Shown here piece after piece: positions 1-5,348 of a stretch of 7,506 nucleotides of DNA. Origin of the DNA: an uncultured Clostridia bacterium (GTDB lineage Bacteria > Bacillota > Clostridia > Oscillospirales > Ruminococcaceae); assembly GCA_947177695.1 (NCBI GenBank), contig CAMWVO010000084.1, positions 1-7,506 on the forward strand, in the 5' to 3' direction. A program made the translations under genes and the position numbers. The notes under the pieces were generated by a model. It worked only from the letters and a program-made list of their open reading frames with translations. It was not told where the DNA came from and did no database searches. How positions within the stretch are numbered: the stretch's first letter is position 1; every line of letters begins with the position of its first letter.

Positions 1-231
1 GATTTGTAAAAAGCATATATTGATTTAATTCAGTGTTCTTTAGGTAGTTTGCTTCGTTATTGTCTGAATTGCATACTTGTGACAAGAAGTTTCCCAAATC
101 GCTATCGGAGCCATTTTCTTGATAAAGGTGTTTTTATTGATTTTTTAAAATAATTTTCTGAGGTGGGGAGAGTTGATACGAATATAGCTTGAGAGCTTTA
201 AATATTGCCCTCGAATTTATAATGTTAGAAG
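1..231. other. AT-rich non-coding stretch upstream of the excisionase-like gene
   Basis: All three forward frames hit stop codons within the first 30 bases, and only tiny reading frames without a convincing ribosome binding site occur on either strand, so no gene is called. The stretch probably carries the control region of the recombination module. A short palindrome, CTTGT-G-ACAAG, lies at 76-86. A perfect TATAAT lies at 218-223, but no good -35 sits at the right distance and its start point would fall on the ribosome binding site of the next gene, so it is not called as a promoter. No RNA gene or repeat array is visible. Confidence 0.6.
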
Positions 232-240
232 GTGCTTTTT

Positions 241-459
241 GTGGAAAACAAGAATAGCGGTTTAATGACCACAGACAATATTTTTACGGAATATCCGGAC
301 ATCGTAGCGGTAGAGGATATGATGAAAATGCTTTGTATAGGGCGCAGCAGCGCGTATAAGCTGCTTAACAGCGGAGAGATTCGGTCAATCCGTCAGGGCA
401 AAGTACACAAAATCCCGAAAATCTGCGTGATTGATTACCTGAACAGAAATTTGAAGTAA
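241..459 (+). CDS. Small winged helix-turn-helix DNA-binding protein, excisionase (Xis)-like
   Basis: This 72-residue protein belongs by eye to the excisionase / MerR-like HTH_17 family. Residues 22-45 form the helix-turn-helix (VAVEDMMKML, then IGRSSAYKLLNSGEI). A short basic wing follows at about 46-58 (RQGKVHKIP), and the end matches the usual IDYLNRN tail. Such proteins bind and bend DNA near attachment sites and steer a tyrosine recombinase toward excision, or act as small regulators. GTG at 241 is preferred as start because AGAAGG at 227-232 lies 8 bases before it; an in-frame GTG at 232 overlaps that site, and ATG at 265 has no good site. The gene lies 103 bp before the recombinase gene in the same direction, the usual xis-int order. 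The excisionase role is inferred from fold and context. Confidence 0.8.
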   Translation: MENKNSGLMTTDNIFTEYPDIVAVEDMMKMLCIGRSSAYKLLNSGEIRSIRQGKVHKIPKICVIDYLNRNLK

Positions 460-460
460 C

Positions 461-491
461 AAAAAATTTGCTGACAAGCTGAAAATTTTTT
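461..491 (+). repeat. AT-rich inverted repeat between the excisionase-like gene and int
   Basis: AAAAAATTT (461-469) is repeated in inverted form as AAATTTTTT (483-491), with an inner GCT/AGC pairing around a GACA loop and a 3-base bulge. It starts one base after the stop codon of the upstream gene and ends in six T, so it may be a weak intrinsic terminator or attenuator that separates the two genes. The stem has few G-C pairs, so this is a candidate only. Confidence 0.3.
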
Positions 492-495
492 ATGT

Positions 496-505
496 ATGTT
501 ATGGA
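496..505 (+). repeat. Candidate recombinase/Xis binding repeat, copy 1 (over the int promoter)
   Basis: ATGTTATGGA differs by one base from the two ATGTTATGCA copies just after the int gene (1934-1943 and 1946-1955) and has the same orientation. It overlaps the -35 region of the predicted int promoter (502-507). If it is bound by the integrase or the HTH protein, int would be autoregulated. This is inference from repeat position only. Confidence 0.35.
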
Positions 506-530
506 AATTTCTTTACTGCCGTGGTATAAT
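502..530 (+). promoter_or_regulatory. Extended -10 promoter of the integrase gene
   Basis: TATAAT at 525-530 is preceded by TGG, giving a perfect extended -10 element. A poor -35, TGGAAA (502-507, four of six consensus bases), lies 17 bases upstream. Predicted transcription start is near 537, about 26 bases before the int start codon, leaving room for the strong ribosome binding site GGAGGAGG at 548-555. It would let int be transcribed apart from the HTH gene. Confidence 0.65.
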
Positions 531-562
531 CATTACAGCAGGCGATTGGAGGAGGAATCGCT

Positions 563-1930
563 ATGAAATATACATTACAGGTAAACAGAGGGACATACTA
601 TGCGAGCTGTCGGATAAAGGACATTAACGGCAAAATCGTTCAGATAAGCAAGTCCACAGGATTAAAGGCTGTTGAGGGAAACAGAGCGGCTGCCGAGAAA
701 AAGGCAGAGGAGCTGCTTCGTCCGTATGATAAAGAAGCGGTTGAAAATGAGGATATCTGGGAGCTTATTCAGAAAAGACACAGTGCAGATATGGAAATTG
801 TAAAGTTTATTAAGAGCAAGGCACTTGCTCCCGAAAAGGTACGGAAGATAATGCTCCAGCTCAAAGGTTTTTCCGCTCTTGAAGACACATTCGCGGAGAT
901 TCTCGGTCTTGATTCGGGGTCTTGCGGCAGCAGTTCAGCTTTTGCTGAGCTTGCAGATAATGATGAGTATAACTCTCCGCTTTGCGATTATATTGCCGAC
1001 TATGTTGAACGGAGCGAGGCAAGGATTCAGAAAACTACATACGATAATTATACAAGTATGCTGCATCACCACATTTATCCTTACTTCAAGAACAAGGGCT
1101 TAAAGCTTAAACAAGTCAAGCCAAAGGATTTGGAAAAATACTATTCCTGCAAGCAAAAAGATGGTATGAATCCAAATACTATCCTCAAACACCACCAGTT
1201 GATAAGAGCGGCGTTGAATGACGCGGTAAAGAATGACCTTATTAACAAAAATCCGGCGGTGTCCGCCAAAAGACCGGAAACGGTCAAAGGTGAAAACGGA
1301 TTCTACACAGCCAAGGAATTAAAGAGACTTTTGAAAGAGGTCAGGGGAAATGTGCTTGAGACTCCGGTCATGCTTGCAGCATTTCTCGGACTGCGGAGGT
1401 CTGAGGTTATCGGCTTGAAGTGGTCGAGCATTGATTTTGATAATCACACTGTAAAAATCTGCAACAAGGTTACACAATCGGGCAAAGGCGGCGATTATGA
1501 ATCCGACAGGCTCAAAACCAATTCGAGTGCAGCGACTATGCCGATACCGGATACGCTTTACACATATCTGCTCGAACTGCGGGAAAAGCAGCGCGATATG
1601 CTTAGGGAAACCGACAAGTATGTGGATTACTTATGCGTGAACGAAACAGGTGTGCGGCTTCATCCGGACTTTGTTACGGATAAGTTTGCAAAATTCCTGG
1701 AGCAAAACGGACTTCGCCGTATTCGCTTTCATGACCTGAGACACAGCTGCATTTCGATGCTTGTAAACAGTAACTTCAGTATGAAGAATATACAGCGGTA
1801 CGCCAGACATGCTTCTTTCGAGCAGACCGCAAATACGTATTCCCACTTATATCCAGGTGCTGAAAACAAGATGTCGGAATGTATATCCAAGGCTCTTGCA
1901 CTGTCTGATGATGACGGCTGTCTGACATAG
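563..1930 (+). CDS. int: Tyrosine site-specific recombinase (integrase)
   Basis: The 455-residue protein catalyses integration and excision of the element by DNA strand exchange through a covalent 3'-phosphotyrosine intermediate. Residues 1-55 look like an arm-type DNA-binding domain (AP2-like beta fold, then a helix). Residues 138-238 are the SAM-like core-binding domain, ending NKNPAVSAKRP. Residues 245-435 are the catalytic domain. All catalytic residues are present: Arg278 (LGLRRSEV), Lys318 (SDRLKTN), His390 and Arg393 (HDLRH), His416 (ARHAS) and nucleophile Tyr426 (NTYSHLY). Residues 56-137 form a charged helical linker with a Gly/Ser-rich part, longer than in Tn916-type integrases of about 405 residues. 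ATG at 563 has GGAGGAGG (548-555) 7 bases upstream. The gene is intact, follows an excisionase-like gene and ends 81 bp from the 3' end of a tRNA gene, so it is probably the integrase of an element inserted at that tRNA. Confidence 0.95.
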   Translation: MKYTLQVNRGTYYASCRIKDINGKIVQISKSTGLKAVEGNRAAAEKKAEELLRPYDKEAVENEDIWELIQKRHSADMEIVKFIKSKALAPEKVRKIMLQLKGFSALEDTFAEILGLDSGSCGSSSAFAELADNDEYNSPLCDYIADYVERSEARIQKTTYDNYTSMLHHHIYPYFKNKGLKLKQVKPKDLEKYYSCKQKDGMNPNTILKHHQLIRAALNDAVKNDLINKNPAVSAKRPETVKGENGFYTAKELKRLLKEVRGNVLETPVMLAAFLGLRRSEVIGLKWSSIDFDNHTVKICNKVTQSGKGGDYESDRLKTNSSAATMPIPDTLYTYLLELREKQRDMLRETDKYVDYLCVNETGVRLHPDFVTDKFAKFLEQNGLRRIRFHDLRHSCISMLVNSNFSMKNIQRYARHASFEQTANTYSHLYPGAENKMSECISKALALSDDDGCLT

Positions 1931-1933
1931 CAG

Positions 1934-1955
1934 ATGTTATGCAAAATGTTATGCA
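1934..1955 (+). repeat. Tandem 10-bp direct repeats after int (candidate attachment-region binding sites)
   Basis: ATGTTATGCA occurs at 1934-1943 and again at 1946-1955, a 12-base period, starting 4 bases after the int stop codon. A third copy with one mismatch lies at 496-505. Short direct repeats beside int are typical arm-type binding sites of tyrosine recombinases, so these are candidate integrase sites marking the element's end. The repeat is seen directly; its role is inferred. Confidence 0.5.
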
Positions 1956-1968
1956 TGGAGCGAGAGGC

Positions 1969-2008
1969 AAAAAAATACACCGTCTGAATTGCTTCAAACG
2001 GCGTATTT
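1969..2008 (-). terminator. Intrinsic terminator of the tRNA-fMet gene
   Basis: A 16-bp stem (1973-1988 with 1993-2008, two mismatches) closes on a TTGC loop. Read on the minus strand it is followed by seven T (complement of 1969-1975), a standard Rho-independent terminator, and it lies 3 bases beyond the encoded CCA of the tRNA. On the plus strand no T run follows the stem, so it should not efficiently stop transcription arriving from int. Confidence 0.85.
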
Positions 2009-2011
2009 ACG

Positions 2012-2088
<77 letters not shown>

Positions 2089-2099
2089 ATGGATATTCA

Positions 2100-2118
2100 C
2101 ACTCTCACAACGAGAGTG
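2100..2118 (-). other. Hairpin at the 5' end of the tRNA-fMet precursor
   Basis: CACTCTC (2100-2106) and GAGAGTG (2112-2118) form a perfect 7-bp stem with a 5-base loop. The predicted transcription start is near 2119, so this hairpin would form the very 5' end of the primary transcript, about 11 bases before the mature tRNA. It may shield the leader until RNase P removes it. The structure is seen in the sequence; the role is inferred. Confidence 0.5.
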
Positions 2119-2125
2119 CTTTATT

Positions 2126-2154
2126 ATTATATCACTTTGACAATGCTTTGTCAA
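2126..2154 (-). promoter_or_regulatory. Consensus sigma-A promoter of tRNA-fMet
   Basis: Read on the minus strand, TTGACA (2149-2154) and TATAAT (2126-2131) are both perfect consensus hexamers with the ideal 17-base spacer. Predicted start is near 2119, about 31 bases before the tRNA. The -35 hexamer is half of a perfect inverted repeat, TTGACAA-TGCT-TTGTCAA (2137-2154). Confidence 0.93.
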
Positions 2155-2157
2155 TAC

Positions 2158-2187
2158 TTTTTGAAAAATTTTTTCAAAAAAATTTTT
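2158..2187 (-). promoter_or_regulatory. A/T-tract UP-like element upstream of the tRNA promoter
   Basis: Runs of A and T directly upstream of the tRNA -35 resemble an UP element, which binds the C-terminal domain of the RNA polymerase alpha subunit and boosts stable-RNA promoters. Positions 2158-2168 and 2170-2180 (TTTTTGAAAAA and its complement) form a perfect 11-bp inverted repeat around one base. Such phased A tracts are also expected to bend the DNA. It sits between the divergent tRNA and alaS promoters. Confidence 0.55.
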
Positions 2188-2262
2188 CCTGCTGAGCAAA
2201 AGCGTTTTTACAGCTGTTCTGCGGTAACTTTTCGTGCAAAAAATATTCATATGTATATGATA

Positions 2263-2327
2263 TTTCGGTACTTGACAAAATATTCCCGACATGGTAAAAT
2301 AGTAAAGTTAAATTATGTGTACCGAAA
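2263..2327. repeat. Perfect 9-bp inverted repeat flanking the alaS promoter
   Basis: TTTCGGTAC (2263-2271) ends directly before the alaS -35 hexamer. Its exact inverted copy, GTACCGAAA (2319-2327), lies in the leader just before and partly over the ribosome binding site. The arms are 47 bases apart and enclose the whole promoter and the predicted start point. The upstream arm should not be in the transcript, so a DNA-level role (paired operator) is more likely than an RNA hairpin. E. coli AlaRS is known to bind a palindrome flanking its own transcription start and repress alaS; whether this site works similarly is inference. Confidence 0.5.
2272..2300 (+). promoter_or_regulatory. Sigma-A promoter of alaS and the downstream operon
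   Basis: TTGACA (2272-2277) is a perfect -35 and TAAAAT (2295-2300) a five-of-six -10, separated by 17 bases and with an extended TGG before the -10. The predicted start near 2307 leaves a leader of about 33 bases, too short for a T-box. A small palindrome, TCATAT-GT-ATATGA (2247-2260), lies just upstream. Confidence 0.88.
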
Positions 2328-2339
2328 GGAAGCTTATAT

Positions 2340-4958
2340 ATGGAATGGACAGGCTTGAACGACCTGAGAGAAAAATATCTTTCTTTTTTTGAAAGCAAAA
2401 ACCATACAAGAATGGCAAGCGCTTCGCTTATCCCTCACGGGGATAACAGCCTCCTGCTTATCAACAGCGGCATGGCTCCGCTTAAAAAATTCTTTTTGGG
2501 ACAGGAAACCCCTCCCAATGTCAGAGTAACAACATGCCAGAAGTGTATCCGCACTCCGGACATCGAAAGAGTGGGCAAAACTGCTCGCCATGGCACTTAT
2601 TTTGAAATGCTGGGTAACTTCTCTTTCGGCGACTACTTCAAAAAGGAAGCAATTGCATGGGCATGGGAATTTCTTACAGGTGTACTGGCTATTCCCGCGG
2701 ACAGGCTTTGGATCACCGTTTTTGAAAGCGACGACGAGGCGGAGCAGATCTGGATGAACGATATCGGTATCCCCAAGGAGCGTATCAAGCGTCTCGGAAA
2801 AGCCGATAACTTTTGGGAGCACGGAAGCGGTCCCTGCGGTCCCTGCTCGGAGATACACTTCGACCGCGGCGAAAGCTACGGTCCCTTTGAAAGTTTTGAA
2901 CAAGCAAGCGATTGCGACAGAATTATCGAAATATGGAATCTGGTATTCTCACAGTTTGACAGCGACGGAAACGGCAATTACGCCGAAATGGCTCACAAGA
3001 ATATTGACACGGGTATGGGTCTGGAAAGACTTGCCTGCGCTATGCAGGGTGTGGACAATCTTTTTGAGGTTGACACCGTACAGAATATCATGAAGCACAT
3101 CAGCAAGATCGCAGGTGTGGATTATAAAAAAGACGAGAAAAAGGACGTTTCCCTCCGCGTTATCACCGACCATATCCGTTCCACAACCTTTATGGTGGGA
3201 GACGGTGTTACACCCTCCAATAACGGCAGGGGATACGTTCTCAGGAGACTTCTCAGACGCGCCGCACGTCACGGCAGACTTCTGGGCATAACAAGACCTT
3301 TCCTCTATGAGGTCGTGGATACTGTAATCGCTGAAAATGTATGCGCATACCCCGAACTGGAGGAGCGCAAGGCATACATTAAAAAGCTTATTAAAAGCGA
3401 GGAAGAGACCTTTGCCAAGACCATTGACAAGGGCATGGAGATCCTTACCGAAAAAATCGACGCAGTTATCGCGTCGGGCAAGACCGTTCTTGACGGCGCG
3501 GACGCTTTCTTGCTCAGCGATACCTACGGTTTCCCCATAGACCTTACTATGGAGATCGCCGAGGAAAAGGGTCTTACCGTGGACGAGGCAAAGTATACCG
3601 AGTGCCTTAACGAGCAGAAGAAAAAAGCCCGTGACGACCACAACGCTAAGTCGGGCTCGTCTTGGGAGGACGGCACACTGGCTGTTGAAGCTGCCGCAAC
3701 CGAATTTACTGGCTATACCTCTATGGAGGAAACTGCAAAGGTTCTGGCGATATTTGTTGACGGTCAGAGCGTCGAGACTGCAAACGATGGCGACGAAGCC
3801 GTTATTGTCCTTGACAAGACTCCTTTCTATGCTGAAAGCGGCGGACAAGTAGGGGACACTGGCGTTATCAGCGGTGCAATGACCGCATTTGAGGTGTCCG
3901 ATACCAAGAAGATACACAGCGGACATTTTCTCCATATGGGCGTTGCACAGGGAGCAGTTTCGGTAGGAGACACAGTTACCGCCTCCGTTGACAAAAAGAG
4001 ACGTTCTTCCATCATGCGTAATCATACCGCGGCACACCTTTTGCAGGCGGCTCTGCGTAAGGTTCTGGGCGACCACGTTCATCAGGCAGGTCAGCTTGTG
4101 GACGGCGAAAGAGTGCGCTTCGACTTCTCGCACTTTGAAGCAGTTACACCCGACGAGCTTAAAGAGATCGAGGGTATCATCAATAAAAACATTCTTGACG
4201 CAATTCCCGTTACAATGACGGAAATGCCTATCGACGAGGCGAGAAAGCTGGGAGCAATGGCTCTGTTCGGCGAAAAGTACGGCGATATCGTCCGCGTTGT
4301 AAACGTTCAGGACACTTCTATCGAGTTCTGCGGAGGTACTCATGTTGACAACACCTCCAAGCTGGGACTGTTTAAGATAGTTTCCGAAAACTCCGTTGCC
4401 GCAGGCGTAAGACGTATCGAAGCGGTTACGGGTACGGGAGTTCTGGCTCTTATCGACGACTATAAAAATACTCTTACCGAAGCCGCTCACGCTATTAAAG
4501 CGCCGAATGCTTCTGAGCTTACCGCGCGCTGCACGGCTGCTGCGGGAGAACTCAAGGCTCTTGAAAAGGAAGTCTCCGAGCTTAAAGGAAAGCTTGCTTC
4601 CACACAGCTTGATTCTCTGTTCGAGAACGCAGTTACTGTGGGTTCGGTACGCGTTATCGCTGCCGAGATCGCGGGCGCAAAGGCTGATATACTCAGAACA
4701 ATGTGCGACAGCATCAAGGATAAAGCTCCCGACGCTGTTGCAGTTATCGCGGGAGACGGCTCTATAGTCTGCGTATGCGGCAAGGACGCTGCCGCAGCGG
4801 GTGCTCACGCGGGAAATATCGTGAAGAAAGTATCCGCGCTCACAGGCGGCAAGGGCGGAGGTCGTCCCGACAGCGCAATGGCAGGCGTAGGCGACGCTTC
4901 TAAGGTAAAGGAAGCCGTAGCCGCAGTCAAGGATATAGTTTCGGAATTTGTGAAATAA
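2340..4958 (+). CDS. alaS: Alanyl-tRNA synthetase
   Basis: This cytoplasmic class II synthetase joins alanine to tRNA-Ala using ATP and hydrolyses wrongly made Ser- and Gly-tRNA-Ala. The 872 residues match the usual full length (about 875). The catalytic domain is about 1-245, with motif 2 around Arg71 (RTPDIERVGK through FEMLGNFSFGDYF) and motif 3 GMGLER at 225-230. A tRNA-recognition helical part follows at about 246-455, including NNGRGYVLRRLLRRAARHG (294-312). The linker barrel carries FYAESGGQVGDTG (496-508). The editing domain has all four zinc ligands: His562, His566 (HTAAH), Cys664 and His668 (CGGTH). A coiled coil at about 735-755 precedes the C-Ala domain with GGKGGGRPDSAMAGV (837-851). 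ATG at 2340 has AAAGGA at 2325-2330, 9 bases upstream. It is the first gene of the probable alaS-HIT-comEC-holA operon. Its codons strongly avoid TTA, CTA and TCA after residue 204, which leaves a long false reading frame on the other strand. Confidence 0.98.
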   Translation: MEWTGLNDLREKYLSFFESKNHTRMASASLIPHGDNSLLLINSGMAPLKKFFLGQETPPNVRVTTCQKCIRTPDIERVGKTARHGTYFEMLGNFSFGDYFKKEAIAWAWEFLTGVLAIPADRLWITVFESDDEAEQIWMNDIGIPKERIKRLGKADNFWEHGSGPCGPCSEIHFDRGESYGPFESFEQASDCDRIIEIWNLVFSQFDSDGNGNYAEMAHKNIDTGMGLERLACAMQGVDNLFEVDTVQNIMKHISKIAGVDYKKDEKKDVSLRVITDHIRSTTFMVGDGVTPSNNGRGYVLRRLLRRAARHGRLLGITRPFLYEVVDTVIAENVCAYPELEERKAYIKKLIKSEEETFAKTIDKGMEILTEKIDAVIASGKTVLDGADAFLLSDTYGFPIDLTMEIAEEKGLTVDEAKYTECLNEQKKKARDDHNAKSGSSWEDGTLAVEAAATEFTGYTSMEETAKVLAIFVDGQSVETANDGDEAVIVLDKTPFYAESGGQVGDTGVISGAMTAFEVSDTKKIHSGHFLHMGVAQGAVSVGDTVTASVDKKRRSSIMRNHTAAHLLQAALRKVLGDHVHQAGQLVDGERVRFDFSHFEAVTPDELKEIEGIINKNILDAIPVTMTEMPIDEARKLGAMALFGEKYGDIVRVVNVQDTSIEFCGGTHVDNTSKLGLFKIVSENSVAAGVRRIEAVTGTGVLALIDDYKNTLTEAAHAIKAPNASELTARCTAAAGELKALEKEVSELKGKLASTQLDSLFENAVTVGSVRVIAAEIAGAKADILRTMCDSIKDKAPDAVAVIAGDGSIVCVCGKDAAAAGAHAGNIVKKVSALTGGKGGGRPDSAMAGVGDASKVKEAVAAVKDIVSEFVK

Positions 4959-4974
4959 TAAGGAGGATACGTCA

Positions 4975-5319
4975 ATGGAGGACTGCCTTTTCTGTAAAAT
5001 AATCGCGGGGGAGATACCCGGCACAAAGGTTTATGAGGACGAGTTTGTTTATGCGTTCAAGGACATTAACCCGCTTGCTCCCGTGCATATTCTGGTCGTG
5101 CCGAAGAACCATATTTCCGGTGCGAACGAGATAACAGCTGAAAATTCCGCGGTCGTTTCAAAGATATTCGAGGCGGCTGCAAAGATCGTCAAGGAACAGG
5201 GCATAGCCGAGGACGGCTTCCGTATCGTAACGAATTGCGGCGAAAACGGCTGTCAGAGCGTTAAGCATCTGCATTTCCACATTCTGGGCGGAAGAAAGCT
5301 CGACGTTACAATGGGATAA
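4975..5319 (+). CDS. HIT-family nucleotide hydrolase (HinT-like)
   Basis: The 114-residue cytoplasmic protein is a full-length histidine triad protein of the HinT branch. These enzymes hydrolyse adenosine phosphoramidates and can remove AMP from lysyl- and other aminoacyl-adenylates; the natural substrate here is unknown. The N-terminal CLFCKIIAGEIP holds the Cys4/Cys7 pair often used for zinc. The conserved VYEDEFVYAFKDINPLAPVH follows at 19-38, then VVPKNH (41-46). The catalytic triad is KHLHFHILGG with His98, His100 and His102; His100 is the expected nucleophile. The usual tryptophan-rich tail of many HinT proteins is replaced by a short RKLDVTMG end. AGGAGG (4961-4966) lies 8 bases before the ATG, and only 16 bases separate it from alaS, so it is cotranscribed. 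A link to AlaRS through aminoacyl-adenylates is attractive but not shown. Confidence 0.95.
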   Translation: MEDCLFCKIIAGEIPGTKVYEDEFVYAFKDINPLAPVHILVVPKNHISGANEITAENSAVVSKIFEAAAKIVKEQGIAEDGFRIVTNCGENGCQSVKHLHFHILGGRKLDVTMG

Positions 5320-5348
5320 CCTGCGGCTGAGAGAAGGGACGGCTTTCA

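Noticed and set aside
41..113. A 24-codon minus-strand frame starting at 113
   Set aside because: Very short, without a proper ribosome binding site and without recognisable similarity.
218..223. TATAAT as -10 of a promoter for the excisionase-like gene
   Set aside because: No acceptable -35 lies 16-18 bases upstream, and transcription would begin at the ribosome binding site itself.
62..1992. Exact 11-bp direct repeat GTCTGAATTGC at 62-72 and 1982-1992, possible att sites of a 1.9-kb xis-int unit
   Set aside because: A match of this length is expected by chance in a window of this size. The right copy lies inside a well-paired terminator stem, which would have been broken in the empty site if this were the crossover.
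2301..2339. T-box riboswitch before alaS
   Set aside because: T-box control of alaS is common in Firmicutes, but the predicted start near 2307 leaves only about 33 leader bases, with no terminator hairpin or T-box core sequence.
2089..2358. Open frames of 80-89 codons on both strands between the tRNA and alaS
   Set aside because: They run across the tRNA/alaS promoter region or into alaS in another frame, lack ribosome binding sites and show no domain; the region is explained by promoters.
2949..5024. A 691-codon open frame on the minus strand opposite alaS
   Set aside because: It is codon-aligned with alaS and stays open only because alaS uses no TTA, CTA or TCA codon after residue 204. 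The translation is rich in Cys, Ser and Arg, looks like no known family, and alaS itself is unmistakable.
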